DNA of 64,000 nt from Ruminococcus sp. (GTDB taxonomy: Bacteria > Bacillota > Clostridia > Oscillospirales > Ruminococcaceae). The notes below the pieces were generated by a model. It ran no database searches. It was not told where the DNA came from and was given only the letters and a program-made list of their open reading frames with translations. Below, one piece after another: positions 18,122 through 26,713 of the stretch. The stretch covers positions 52,469 through 116,468 of the forward strand of contig JAFXDK010000051.1 of assembly GCA_017521805.1 (NCBI GenBank). The letters run 5' to 3'. Position 1 is the first letter of the stretch. Each line of letters starts with the position of its first letter. A program made the position numbers and the translations under genes.

Positions 18122-18175
18122 AAGTAACATTCTAACAGATTAATTATTAATTAATGATTTGAGTAAAAATCAGGA

Positions 18176-19171
18176 TTAATAAAAATAGTTGCGTACACCG
18201 TCACCATAGAAGCCGAAATATCCATGTCCGAATGATTCAGTTTCTGTGAAGTAAAGTGTAACAGCGTCTTTGACATCCTGAGTTACATAACCGGAATAAT
18301 TTCCGAGATAAACATAGTTTGAAGAACCTGTAAACTGGTAAGGCTGTGTGAGAACGCCCAGAATTGTATTTGGATAAAGTGGGCTTTCAACGCGGTTCAT
18401 AATAACCTCGACTACAAGAGCCTTGTCGTATGTACTAATCCAATTACAGCCTGCCTCATGAGCAACTGCATTACATAAAATGATGAACTCCTCGTCAGTG
18501 ATTGGAAGTTCTACAGTTTCATCGGGGAGAACAGGAGTAACTGTCTCAACAGATTCTGTAGTTGTTTCTGGGGGAGCTTCTGTAGGGGCTTCAGTAACGG
18601 GCTCTGTATATGTAGGCGCCTGTGTGGGAGCCTCTGTAGGAGCTTCCGTAACAATAATTTCTGTTACAACAGCAGTGGTTGCTGATGTTGTAACAACTGT
18701 TGTGGTTGTGGTGGTAGTTGTGGAAGTGGTAGTTGAGGTTGTCTTTGTTGTTGTGGGTGCAGTTGATACTGTCGTAACTTTAGCAGTTGTAACTGCCTGA
18801 GTAGGTGTCTGAACATCCTGCTCATTTTTATTATCCTTATTATTTGGTTTTGCCAGGGCATTTGCTGAGTTCAGTGTTAAAGCAGGGAGCTCAGTGCGCA
18901 TCTGGAAAACGGTCTTTGCAGAAGTAGTTGTGGTACCGATAGATACCTCATAAGTGTTTTTGCTCGTTGTGGTTATGGGTGTTGTTCTGATAGAAGTTAC
19001 TGCAGCTACATTTGCCAATTCTTCGCTTTGGACTTCATAAATGTTTTGAACATCATTATTCGGAGCAACGGATTTAACGATCGGTGATGTAGCAACTACA
19101 CCGAAAACGCCGCCGAAGATACAAGTAGAAACTCCTCCGATAATAAGCGCTGCAACTTTAGCTTTTCTCAT
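18176..19171 (-). CDS. SleB-like cell wall hydrolase with Thr-rich linker
   Basis: 331 aa. The ATG at 19171 follows AAAGGATGAG at suitable spacing. An N-terminal membrane or signal segment (about 8-30) is followed by about 180 residues of low-complexity Thr/Ala/Pro/Glu linker, including a run of more than ten Thr. The C-terminal domain (about 225-331) starts ITDEEFIILCNAVAHEAG and includes VVEVIMNRVESPLYPNTILGVLTQPYQF, the hydrolase_2/SleB lytic-transglycosylase-like fold with the catalytic Glu in AHEAG. It ends FYGDGVRNYFY. Family members cut peptidoglycan; spore-cortex use is not implied outside a germination context. The long linker suggests it reaches into or spans the wall. Confidence 0.82.
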   Translation of the reverse strand: MRKAKVAALIIGGVSTCIFGGVFGVVATSPIVKSVAPNNDVQNIYEVQSEELANVAAVTSIRTTPITTTSKNTYEVSIGTTTTSAKTVFQMRTELPALTLNSANALAKPNNKDNKNEQDVQTPTQAVTTAKVTTVSTAPTTTKTTSTTTSTTTTTTTTVVTTSATTAVVTEIIVTEAPTEAPTQAPTYTEPVTEAPTEAPPETTTESVETVTPVLPDETVELPITDEEFIILCNAVAHEAGCNWISTYDKALVVEVIMNRVESPLYPNTILGVLTQPYQFTGSSNYVYLGNYSGYVTQDVKDAVTLYFTETESFGHGYFGFYGDGVRNYFY

Positions 19172-19704
19172 CAACTCATCCTTTCCTCGAAAAGCATTCG
19201 TAATTATTTATACGGTCCGCGTGGGACTGTATCATTGACAGACGGGGGATATAACCCTCGCAATCAACTGTGATAATACTACCACATTTGGCTCAAGAAA
19301 GCAACAGTTTTAAAACTTTTTCCATTTTACAACCAAATAAAACCGACGGAAAATTTTTGAATTTGGTTAAAATGCTCATAAATTCTGTGAATATAAAATG
19401 AACACGGAATATAAATTAACACAAATTCGCCTATTTACCGAATGAAAGTGTTACGAATTGGTTACAATATTTTTCGGAAATATAATACGAACGGTATAAT
19501 ATAAATTCCGAATTGTATTATATAATTTCTATATACACGAATATTCGTGTAATCTGTAATATTACTACTATTTGTTGAATACCGAAAGTAATAAATATAA
19601 TTTTCGATTTGTAATCACTTTGTTACAATTCGAACTCTCGAATAATTGGAAATTTGATTTTTTATTGGTCAATTTTCATAAATGGCAAATTTCCCGTCAT
19701 TTTA
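19172..19704. other. 533-bp gene-free, very AT-rich region with structured parts
   Basis: The first 120 bp would be the 5' leader of the SleB-like gene. On the reverse strand it contains a hairpin near 19209-19230 (ATACAGTCC paired with GGACCGTAT, one mismatch) and a GGG...CCC stem-loop near 19244-19260. I could not match it to a named riboswitch. Positions 19310-19650 are strongly AT-rich with repeated CGAATT/AATTCG words and a perfect 16-bp palindrome at 19535-19550. No open reading frame, DnaA-box cluster or RNA gene is recognisable. Confidence 0.5.
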
Positions 19705-19739
19705 TGAAAAAACTGCTGTGAAATATCTTCACAGCAGTC
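19705..19739 (-). terminator. Terminator of the DnaI/DnaD-like pair
   Basis: An 11-bp perfect stem (19712-19722 with 19728-19738) is followed on the reverse strand by T6. Confidence 0.88.
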
Positions 19740-19779
19740 GATTTTGCAGTTAAACATTTTAAAAATATCCCTCTCGAAA

Positions 19780-20763
19780 TCAGATTCCCGGATTTTGATT
19801 CTGCTGATTTTTGTACTTTTTCTGCAGTCGTACATCGTCGCCTTTGAACTCGAGACAGGTGTACATGGTGATAATACGGGAGGCAACCTTGCCGCCGTAA
19901 CGGGCGGAAAGGGCTGAGAAATCAAGATTTGTGCTGATAATTGTGGGCTTTTCCTTGACAAGTCGGCTGTTTATTATGTTGTAAACGGCAGAATTATAGA
20001 ATTTCGATTCAAACTCTGTGCCTAAATCGTCGAGAATAAGCAAGTCCGTATCGGTTACAAGGTCAAGCATTTCCGTAGATTTTTCGTGGCTGAAATGTTC
20101 TTTTTCGATATCTCTCAGGATATTCATTGTGGAATCGTAAATTACGCTGTAGCCCTTCTGGAGCACCTCGTTGGCTATAGCAAGGGAAATATGAGTTTTT
20201 CCAAGACCTGTATTGCCGAAAATCAGTATGCTTTCGGAGTTTCTGCTGAACTGTGCAGCGTAATTTCGGGAATACTTCAATATTTTTTCCATAGCCTCAT
20301 AATCACTTCCCTTGTAATAGCTGAGACTGAACGTGCTGAAATTTGAAAGGGTAAGCTGTGCTTTTTCGTTGAGCTTTGAAGTTGTAAGCTTTGCAAAAAG
20401 TTCGCTGAGACAAAAGCAGATGTTTCCTCCGATATAGCCTGTATCACTGCATTCAGAACAGGTATAGTGCATATCCAGATAATCCTCAGGATAGCCGTTT
20501 GCTGCAAGAAGCTGTTTGGCGACTTGCTGTGCGCCCAGATTATTCTGCTTTATCTGTTCGATTTTTCCGCTGATATCTCTGCCCTTAGCTTCGGTAATAA
20601 TGCGGATAAGCTCCTTGCCGGTGTTGTAAAGAGCGTCGTTTATTTCCTTGATTTCAGGGATTTTTCCATTGATTTCGCGGATTCGCATATCATTTTCAGC
20701 CGTTGCCTTTGCTCTCCGCTGAGAGAGTATGGCATGGGCTCTGTCGAAAATTTCGCTGTCCAA
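19780..20763 (-). CDS. DnaC/DnaI-like helicase loader ATPase
   Basis: 327 aa with a TTG start at 20763, required by an AAGGTGGTGA site. The N-terminal half is helical and includes a zinc-finger-like CSECSDTGYIGGNICFC (about 100-116). The AAA+ half has Walker A FGNTGLGKTH (about 183-192), Walker B LLILDDLG, a sensor at ISTNLD and a distal Arg. This layout is that of DnaI/DnaC loaders, which place DnaB helicase at forks and at restart sites; IstB-like transposition helpers share the ATPase but have no such zinc part. It starts 12 nt after the DnaD-domain gene, the same functional pairing found in Firmicute primosomes. There is no transposase nearby, so loader is preferred over IstB. Confidence 0.85.
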   Translation of the reverse strand: MDSEIFDRAHAILSQRRAKATAENDMRIREINGKIPEIKEINDALYNTGKELIRIITEAKGRDISGKIEQIKQNNLGAQQVAKQLLAANGYPEDYLDMHYTCSECSDTGYIGGNICFCLSELFAKLTTSKLNEKAQLTLSNFSTFSLSYYKGSDYEAMEKILKYSRNYAAQFSRNSESILIFGNTGLGKTHISLAIANEVLQKGYSVIYDSTMNILRDIEKEHFSHEKSTEMLDLVTDTDLLILDDLGTEFESKFYNSAVYNIINSRLVKEKPTIISTNLDFSALSARYGGKVASRIITMYTCLEFKGDDVRLQKKYKNQQNQNPGI

Positions 20764-20775
20764 AAACTCACCACC

Positions 20776-21801
20776 TTATATATTATTGATAAATATTTTA
20801 TATTTATCGGCATTAAAGCCGTCGGAAGCGGCAGGGGAATCGTTACGTTTCTTTTTCTTGTATTCTTCCTCCGCATTTTTTACATCTTCGGGAGATTTAA
20901 AGCCGCTTTCTTTCCATGAAATAAGAATCTTGTTAATATACTCAAAAGAGACTTTGTTAATCTGCTCCACAGTTTTTTCATATGCACAGCGTAAAAGCTC
21001 TGTTGAAAAGCCTGCGGTCTGCCACTGGGAAATAAATTTCTGCTGATTCGTTGTAGGATTCTGACGCAGTTCAAAAATTCTCTTTATCTCGTTTGTATAA
21101 GTATGTGCGGAATTTAGTTTTTCGACCTCAGCGGTAGCGGTTTCAAGGGAATTTATCTCATTTTCTGCCCAGCCTGCCGCAATTCTTTCGATATAAGAAG
21201 CATTTGTTTTGTTTTTGTCAACGCAGTATCCTATTAATATAAGTATAACCTCTTTTTTCAGCCCGAGATAGTTATGCATCCAGATAAGTGAATTCTGCAT
21301 AGAGGGATTCAATGTGCCAAGAAGTGTTTCTGCAATTGTGAAAAGCTCTGCAATATTATTATCGCTCTGGATTATAGCTGATATTTCTGACGGGTTTATA
21401 TACGGTTTTTTTGTGTTTGGGGAAGTATTTGCAGAAGCTGCATTTGCCGCCGCAGTGCTTGCTGAATCAGTACTCTTTTCCGATACAGTTTCTACTGTTT
21501 TTTCAACAGGTTCAGGAGCTATCAGAATCTGCGGCTGTACAGGGGATATGCTTGCGATTTCAGATTCCTGAGAAATTACATTAACTTGTTTCCAGAACAT
21601 AACAGCGTCAGTTACCTGAGATACGGGAACGCCTGTATTTACGGAAATTTCTTCGGATGTAACGGATTTTCCGCTGAATCTTAAAAGATACAGAAGTACC
21701 TTTATCTGAGCTTCGTCAGCAAGTTTGAGAAAATTATCCGCAACAATGCAAGGTACTCCAAACATAGTACCCCATATGCCGCTGTTGGCTTTGAAATCCA
21801 A
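20776..21801 (-). CDS. DnaD-domain replication initiation protein
   Basis: 341 aa from a TTG codon at 21801. The GGAGGG site is 6 nt before it, and it would be coding if the upstream GTG at 21819 were used. The N-terminal winged-helix region (about 15-75) has NFLKLADEAQIKVLLYLLRFSGKSVTSEEIS. A low-complexity Ala/Ser/Pro linker follows. Two DnaD-type domains (about 140-220 and 240-310) include LIWMHNYLGLKKEVILILIGYC and YINKILISWKESGFKSPEDVKNAEEEY, the latter matching the DnaD and phage-associated YxxxIxxxW motif. DnaD acts with DnaB/DnaI proteins in primosome assembly. It is co-transcribed with the loader from a promoter at 21849-21877. Confidence 0.85.
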   Translation of the reverse strand: MDFKANSGIWGTMFGVPCIVADNFLKLADEAQIKVLLYLLRFSGKSVTSEEISVNTGVPVSQVTDAVMFWKQVNVISQESEIASISPVQPQILIAPEPVEKTVETVSEKSTDSASTAAANAASANTSPNTKKPYINPSEISAIIQSDNNIAELFTIAETLLGTLNPSMQNSLIWMHNYLGLKKEVILILIGYCVDKNKTNASYIERIAAGWAENEINSLETATAEVEKLNSAHTYTNEIKRIFELRQNPTTNQQKFISQWQTAGFSTELLRCAYEKTVEQINKVSFEYINKILISWKESGFKSPEDVKNAEEEYKKKKRNDSPAASDGFNADKYKIFINNI

Positions 21802-21848
21802 AACAGTCCCTCCGTTCACAGTAAATTCAAAAATTAAGTCCAGAATTA

Positions 21849-21877
21849 ATTATATCACATTTTAGAAAGTTTGTCAC
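21849..21877 (-). promoter_or_regulatory. Promoter of the DnaD/loader pair
   Basis: Reverse strand: GTGACA (21872-21877), 17-nt spacer, TATAAT (21849-21854). Confidence 0.7.
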
Positions 21878-21967
21878 TATGTCATTTTAGACAATCAATG
21901 ATATGTAATTTTGTCTATTTTTGAAAAGAAACAGCACCGCCGAAAAGCAATGCTGTAACTATACATA

Positions 21968-22942
21968 TTAATATGTTTCCTCGTGAGCAATAATCTGCTC
22001 ATAAGCTGATGTTGTATCAAGATAATTGAAAAGATAATTGAGCATAGCCGAATATGCTGAACCATTTAAATGAAGTCCGTCTCCGCCTGCATAATCCCAG
22101 CCAAGAGCCCCAGTGTTCAGGTCGCATAAAACGTCGTGAGTGCTGAAATACATAACCTGTGAGGACTGCATGTCATTAATCACCCATTCAAGAGAGCTGT
22201 TATACTCTCTGATTCTGTCGTTGGTAGTATAATAATTTCCGTCAGAAACGGGAGTTATACTTCCCACCACAATAGTAGCTGTGGGAACTCTTGCAAGGAT
22301 TTCTTCTGCAATCCAGCGGACATTCCATGCATAATCATCAGCAGTGTAGGTGTAAATATCGTTCATGCCTACAGATATATAATAAAGAGGGGAGTAAACA
22401 TATCCTGCGGCATCGTAAACGCCCATAGCGCCTCCGCCTAAATCAAAGGTGTAATTATTCATATTCCACACAGCAAGGGATTCGGCGGCAATATTGTGCT
22501 GATAGGGGATATAGCCGTATGCATTGAATCCGTAGGCTATGGAATCGCCGATAATAACAAGTCTGTCCTGATAGAAGGTGCTGTTGGGGGATTCTCCTGC
22601 GGAAATATAGCTATAGGAGGATGTTGTATACTCCGTATCGTTGTCTTGATTTTCAGCTTCTGTTGTAGTGGTAGTTGTTTCTGTTGTAGTCGTGACCGTA
22701 GTTGTTACGGTTGTGGTTGTAACAGTTGTTGTGGTAGTAGTTGTAGTCGTAGTAGTTGTTGTAGTTGATGCCGCATACCGCAAAGCCGTAATTTTATGAG
22801 ATACGACAGGTTCACTTTTTTCGGGCTGTACAAGGGAATCGGCTGTCAGAAATACAATGAAGATTGCAGACAATATGGCAAAGGTCGGAAATACAGGATT
22901 TCCGAAGAATTGCGTTATAAAATTTTTCAGATATCGCAGCAT
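21968..22942 (-). CDS. Membrane-anchored SGNH/GDSL hydrolase
   Basis: 324 aa. One N-terminal membrane helix (about 18-36) is followed by a Thr/Val-rich linker (about 60-100) with a run of more than ten Thr. The extracytoplasmic SGNH domain (about 125-310) has IIGDSIAYGF (nucleophile Ser of GDS), the glycine-rich LGGGAMG block, SVGMNDIY (block III Asn) and DGLHLN (block V Asp and His). All four SGNH residues appear present. The family contains esterases and acyl-modifying enzymes of sugars and peptidoglycan; the substrate is not predictable here. The Thr linker resembles that in the SleB-like protein. A tRNA gene lies immediately upstream. Confidence 0.85.
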   Translation of the reverse strand: MLRYLKNFITQFFGNPVFPTFAILSAIFIVFLTADSLVQPEKSEPVVSHKITALRYAASTTTTTTTTTTTTTTVTTTTVTTTVTTTTETTTTTTEAENQDNDTEYTTSSYSYISAGESPNSTFYQDRLVIIGDSIAYGFNAYGYIPYQHNIAAESLAVWNMNNYTFDLGGGAMGVYDAAGYVYSPLYYISVGMNDIYTYTADDYAWNVRWIAEEILARVPTATIVVGSITPVSDGNYYTTNDRIREYNSSLEWVINDMQSSQVMYFSTHDVLCDLNTGALGWDYAGGDGLHLNGSAYSAMLNYLFNYLDTTSAYEQIIAHEETY

Positions 22943-22960
22943 TAAAATCCCTTTCTTTCT

Positions 22961-22995
22961 AAAAAAAATCCCGCAGATTAAAAATCAAGCGGGAT
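22961..22995 (-). terminator. Terminator of tRNA-Thr
   Basis: A 7-bp perfect stem (22969-22975 with 22989-22995) is followed on the reverse strand by eight T, directly after the tRNA CCA end. Confidence 0.88.
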
Positions 22996-23071
22996 TGGAG
23001 CTGATGATCGGACTTGAACCGACGACCTACGCCTTACCAAGGCGTTGCGCTACCGACTGTGCCACATCAGC
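22996..23071 (-). tRNA. tRNA-Thr, anticodon GGT
   Basis: 76 nt on the reverse strand. The acceptor pairs GCTGATG with CATCAGC, then discriminator T and an encoded CCA. The anticodon stem ACGCC/GGCGT encloses the loop TTGGTAA, giving anticodon GGT, which reads ACC/ACU threonine codons. The T arm contains GGTTCAAGTCC. Confidence 0.96.
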
Positions 23072-23153
23072 ATCAACATTAAATATTATACAACATCTGT
23101 AATTAATTGTCAATAGGGAGGTATATATTTTTATGATTTAATTAAAAAATCCC

Positions 23154-23182
23154 TTGACATTTTTTGTGGGATATGTTATCAT
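23154..23182 (+). promoter_or_regulatory. Promoter of the T-box leader
   Basis: TTGACA (23154-23159), 17-nt spacer, TATCAT (23177-23182). Confidence 0.82.
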
Positions 23183-23189
23183 ATAGAAA

Positions 23190-23418
23190 ACGGTGAACGA
23201 ATAAAACCTGTGGAAATATGCCTGTTCAGAGAGCTTTCGGTAGGTGTGAGAAAGACGGTATCACAGAGAATTACATTCGGGAGTTTCCCTGTTGAAACAA
23301 AGTAGGCAGGGGCGGTTGGGCGCGTTATAGCCTTTGAGGTCGGGAGTTTTCCCGATAAACCGAGGTGGTACCACGAGTAATTTCGTCCTCGTACAGTTTT
23401 TGCTGTACGGGGATTTTT
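23190..23418 (+). promoter_or_regulatory. T-box riboswitch, tyrosine (UAC) specifier
   Basis: Leader of about 230 nt. Stem I shows the AGAGAG and GGTGTGAGAAAG loop motifs near 23229-23255. The specifier segment GAATTACATTC (about 23262-23272) lines up with the tyrosine T-box form GAAUACAUCC and displays TAC. The antiterminator contains GGTGGTACCACG (23364-23375). A terminator follows: 11-bp stem 23386-23396 with 23403-23413, then T5. Uncharged tRNA-Tyr should favour read-through. The nearest downstream gene is a radical-SAM protein, while tyrS is the sixth gene. Confidence 0.88.
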
Positions 23419-23444
23419 GTTTGTTTAGGATAAGCGGTGAATAT

Positions 23445-24332
23445 ATGAAAACAGTACCTGCAAAAACTATTCTTCAAAAGAATAAAACATCGGAATGGTT
23501 CGGCAATGACTATAATATGAATCTCTATCGCGGCTGTTGTCACGGCTGTATTTACTGCGACAGCCGTTCCGAGTGCTATCATGTTGAGGATTTTGATACA
23601 GTCCACGCAAAAGAAAACGCACTGGAAATTTTACGCGATGAACTGCGGCGAAAAATCAGATCGGGAATTATCGGTACGGGAGCAATGAGCGACCCGTATA
23701 ATCCTTTTGAAAAGACAGAACTGCTTACACGTCACTCATTGGAGTTGATTTCTGCTTACGGTTTCGGTTTAACGGTAATCACCAAAAGCGACCTTATAAC
23801 ACGGGATATTGATGTGTATAAGGAAATTGCGGAAAATTCCCCTGTGCTGTGCAAAATGACAATTACTACTGCTGACGATGATTTGTGCAGGATAATTGAG
23901 CCGAATGTTTCTGTTGCATCGGAGCGATTTGAGGCTCTGGCGAAAATGTCTGACAGCGGACTTTTCACGGGAATAACTCTTATGCCTGTTTTGCCCTTTA
24001 TTGAGGACAGCGTGGAAAACATCAGAAATATTGTCCGTACTGCATATCAATGTGGAGTTCGGTGTATATACCCCTTTTTCGGGGTAACTCTGCGGACAAA
24101 TCAGCGTGAGCATTTTCTCAATGAACTGGACAAGCGGTTCCCCGACAGCAATCTCCGACAGCAGTATATAAGCTATTACGGAAATAGATACGAATGTGCA
24201 AGTCCGAATATGAAAAAGCTGTGGAAAGTATTTACCGAGGACTGCGACAGATACGGGATAATCTACAATATGAAAAGCATTATTTCCGCCTATAAAATGG
24301 GATATGGAGATAATCAGCTTTCGTTTTTCTGA
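23445..24332 (+). CDS. Radical SAM protein of the SplB/Rv2578c family
   Basis: 295 aa from ATG 23445, just past the T-box terminator. The frame stays open into the leader, but those upstream codons are riboswitch. The cluster motif CX3CX2C is at residues about 30-37 (YRGCCHGCIYCDSRS). Further blocks GTGAMSDPYNPFEK, LTVITKSDLITRD and LMPVLPFIEDSVENI match the COG1533 spore-photolyase-like family. The family uses a 4Fe-4S cluster and S-adenosylmethionine; only true SplB repairs spore photoproduct, and this shorter group has unknown substrates. It is the first gene of a collinear run of six that ends with tyrS, the next gene lying 11 nt away. Confidence 0.85.
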   Translation: MKTVPAKTILQKNKTSEWFGNDYNMNLYRGCCHGCIYCDSRSECYHVEDFDTVHAKENALEILRDELRRKIRSGIIGTGAMSDPYNPFEKTELLTRHSLELISAYGFGLTVITKSDLITRDIDVYKEIAENSPVLCKMTITTADDDLCRIIEPNVSVASERFEALAKMSDSGLFTGITLMPVLPFIEDSVENIRNIVRTAYQCGVRCIYPFFGVTLRTNQREHFLNELDKRFPDSNLRQQYISYYGNRYECASPNMKKLWKVFTEDCDRYGIIYNMKSIISAYKMGYGDNQLSFF

Positions 24333-24343
24333 GAGGTGATAAC

Positions 24344-25225
24344 ATGAACTCAAAACCCACGATGATAGCGGTTTTTATCGGTCTTATTATCTTTGCACCA
24401 TTAATGTTCTATCTCAAAGATATTCCTATAATTTATGCTTTTATACTTACAGCCATTGTTGGTTTATTCTTTATATTTGCATCTATAAAAGAAAAAAAGG
24501 ATGACAAAAAAGCTCAATTACTCAAGAACCGCATTATAGATGAAAGCTATTTTAATAGTGCAGAATGGCGTGAGAAGTATTTAAGCCATGTTACAGAAGA
24601 TTTTTTTGAAATGCCAAATAAAAAAGGTATGAAAGCAGATTTAACAAAGCGTTATCACAAAATGGTATCAATTCCCTTTATGCTTTTGGGAATTTTAATG
24701 ATAGTTGGTTCCTGTTGTGTTTTCTTTGTTGAATTTGAATTTACAAATATTTTTTACTTTATCTTCGGCTTGCTGATTGGTTTATTTCTTCTGTATTCAT
24801 TTGGAATAAAATATATTATTACCGTTCCATTGAGAAACTTCTATAAAAATAACCCTGATTGCAGTGATATTGAATTTTCCTATGTATCGGGAAAAATCCT
24901 TTCAAATAAAGATTACCGCAATGGAAAGGGAATAAATATTGGCGGAAAATATACTGTTATTTACAACAAAGATGCAGTATATGCAATTGATAATAATCAG
25001 ATAACAAATGTTTCAAGAACTGTCATAAGATTAAAAAATTACATGGACAGTATTTATGCAGGAGAGCAATACAAGTTCAAGCTGAATATAACAGCTGATA
25101 TGGCATACTCAGTTGAACTTGACTCATATCAGGTTGAAGCGGCACTTTCCGAATTAAGAGCATTGGCAGGAAATGCCGACAAAACAGCGTACAAGGAAAA
25201 AATTGAAAATGAGATAGTAGTTTGA
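24344..25225 (+). CDS. Unknown membrane protein with four helices
   Basis: 293 aa; family not recognised. Two helices near the N-terminus (about 6-24 and 29-47) and two in the middle (about 108-130 and 135-158) flank charged cytosolic segments. The C-terminal 130 residues look like a beta-rich domain (GKYTVIYNKDAVYAIDNNQITNV, YKFKLNITADMAYSVELDSYQVEAALSELRAL), similar in style to PH-like cytosolic domains seen in small Firmicute membrane proteins. It has a GAGGTGAT site and sits 11 nt after the radical-SAM gene and 12 nt before the epimerase, so it is probably co-transcribed under the T-box. Confidence 0.75.
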   Translation: MNSKPTMIAVFIGLIIFAPLMFYLKDIPIIYAFILTAIVGLFFIFASIKEKKDDKKAQLLKNRIIDESYFNSAEWREKYLSHVTEDFFEMPNKKGMKADLTKRYHKMVSIPFMLLGILMIVGSCCVFFVEFEFTNIFYFIFGLLIGLFLLYSFGIKYIITVPLRNFYKNNPDCSDIEFSYVSGKILSNKDYRNGKGINIGGKYTVIYNKDAVYAIDNNQITNVSRTVIRLKNYMDSIYAGEQYKFKLNITADMAYSVELDSYQVEAALSELRALAGNADKTAYKEKIENEIVV

Positions 25226-25237
25226 GGAGCTGATACT

Positions 25238-26134
25238 ATGAAAATTCTTGTAACAGGCGGAACAGTATTTGTAAGCCGATACACAGCGGAATATTTTGTG
25301 CAAAAAGGACACGAGGTGTATGTTCTCAACAGAAACAGCCGTCCTCAATCCAAGGGTGTGCATCTTATTGAAGCTGACCGTCACCAACTGGGCGATAAGC
25401 TGAAAAATATCCCCTTTGACCTTGTTGTTGATGTTACTTCATATAATAAGGACGATGTAAGGGATTTATTAAACGCTCTTGGTGATTTCGGCGAATATAT
25501 TATGATTAGTTCAAGTGCGGTTTACCCCGAAACTCTCCCACAGCCATTCAAAGAAGATATGAAAACAGGCTATAACATTCATTGGGAGGCTTACGGCACA
25601 AATAAAATTGAAGCGGAAGAATATCTCCTTGAAAATCTGCCGAAAGCTTACATAATCCGTCCCCCATATCTCTACGGCAAAATGAATAATCTTTACCGTG
25701 AGGCATTTGTTTTTGAGTGTGCAGAAAAAAATCTCCCCTTTTATATGCCAAAAGACGGCTCACTTAAACTCCAATTTTTTGATGTTGAGGATTTGTGCAG
25801 GCTTATTGAGGCTATTGTAGAAAAAAAGCCCGATTATCACGTTATAAATTCGGGTAATGTACAGGCGACAGATGCGGCTGAATGGGTAAAGCTTTGTTAT
25901 GGTATACTGGGAAAAACTGCGGATATACGCTATGTTTCGGCTGAATACGAACAGCGGCAGTATTTCCCTTTCAGAGATTATGAATATTATCTTGATGTTA
26001 CAAGACAAACAGAATTACTCACCGATTTGAAGCCCCTTGAAATCGGCTTGAAAGAATCATATGAGTGGTTTAAAAACAATAGTGAACTGATAGTCCGCAA
26101 GGATTATTTCAGATATATTGAGGAAAATTTTTAA
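25238..26134 (+). CDS. NAD-dependent epimerase/dehydratase (extended SDR)
   Basis: 298 aa. The Rossmann N-terminus is MKILVTGGTVFVSRYTAEYF, with the last Gly of TGGxxFxG replaced by Ser. Further motifs are VVDVTSY, MISSSAVYPE and the catalytic YGTNK (Tyr and Lys). A C-terminal substrate part includes IIRPPYLYGKMNN. The closest type is the NAD-dependent nucleotide-sugar epimerase/reductase group, including chloroplast-stem-loop-binding-like proteins common in Firmicutes. Substrate is unknown. It is the third gene of the T-box-headed run; 101 nt separate it from the acetyltransferase. Confidence 0.85.
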   Translation: MKILVTGGTVFVSRYTAEYFVQKGHEVYVLNRNSRPQSKGVHLIEADRHQLGDKLKNIPFDLVVDVTSYNKDDVRDLLNALGDFGEYIMISSSAVYPETLPQPFKEDMKTGYNIHWEAYGTNKIEAEEYLLENLPKAYIIRPPYLYGKMNNLYREAFVFECAEKNLPFYMPKDGSLKLQFFDVEDLCRLIEAIVEKKPDYHVINSGNVQATDAAEWVKLCYGILGKTADIRYVSAEYEQRQYFPFRDYEYYLDVTRQTELLTDLKPLEIGLKESYEWFKNNSELIVRKDYFRYIEENF

Positions 26135-26235
26135 TGAGAATTTTTGAAAGGCGGTGATATCCGTGAAATCTGCAATAGATTTCATCGCATATGTTTCACT
26201 TTTGTAAGATTATTTATGAAAGTGAGGTAATTTAA

Positions 26236-26700
26236 ATGATTAGAAAAGCAAAAATGTCCGATATTCCACAGCTTGCTGAAATTCACAGACAACTGCATAG
26301 TATTCATTGTGAAATCAGAAGTGATTACTATAAAATGCCTGATATTGATTTCTTTGAAAAGCAAATGAAAAAATTTATGGAAAATGAAGAACTGACGGTT
26401 TTTGTCTATGATAATAATTCCGAAATTATGGGATACGCAATTATCCTTTATGTAGAAATGACTGAACCTCTTAATTGTCCTTTCAGAAAATGCCTTATAG
26501 AGCAGTTTGCTGTCAATGAAAAATTCAGGCGAAAAGGCATTGGCAAAAAGCTTATGAATTACGTTAAAAAGCTTGCCGCTGAAAATAATTGTCAGTCGGT
26601 TGAGCTTGGAGTGTGGTGCGAAAACTATAACGCAGTTGAATTTTACTCAGAAATGGGATTTGTTCCACGCACATATAAAATGGAAATGAAAATAATGTAA
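26236..26700 (+). CDS. GNAT family N-acetyltransferase
   Basis: 154 aa. It has the GNAT order: MIRKAKMSDIPQLAEIHRQLH at the N-terminus, a VFVYDNNSEIMGYAII strand pair, and the acetyl-CoA loop QFAVNEKFRRKGIGKKLM (motif A, R-R-K-G-I-G). It closes with VELGVWCENYNAVEFYSEMGFV, typical of RimI-like members. The acceptor is unknown. The 101-nt gap upstream holds a short hairpin (TGAAATCT/AGATTTCA) without a T run; no convincing promoter is visible, so co-transcription remains likely. Confidence 0.86.
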   Translation: MIRKAKMSDIPQLAEIHRQLHSIHCEIRSDYYKMPDIDFFEKQMKKFMENEELTVFVYDNNSEIMGYAIILYVEMTEPLNCPFRKCLIEQFAVNEKFRRKGIGKKLMNYVKKLAAENNCQSVELGVWCENYNAVEFYSEMGFVPRTYKMEMKIM

Positions 26701-26713
26701 AAGGAGGATAACA

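Noticed and set aside
18664-18861. Alternative frame through the Thr-rich linker
   Set aside because: Low-complexity codons give long open frames in all phases; the SleB-like frame has signal, linker and domain in order.
19780-20763. IstB transposition helper
   Set aside because: The ATPase could suggest it, but the zinc-finger N-terminus, the adjacent DnaD protein and the absence of a transposase favour a replication loader.
22857-23102. Forward frame overlapping the tRNA and the start of the SGNH gene
   Set aside because: Its distinctive MIGLEPTTYALPRR segment is the well-known translation of a tRNA antisense strand, so it is spurious.
23190-23418. Threonine T-box, given the neighbouring tRNA-Thr
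   Set aside because: ACA is also readable in the specifier segment, but alignment to the GAAUACAUCC form places TAC in the specifier slot, and the only synthetase in the run is tyrS.
26135-26235. Terminator splitting the tyrS run
   Set aside because: The TGAAATCT/AGATTTCA hairpin has no T run after it and no clear promoter follows.
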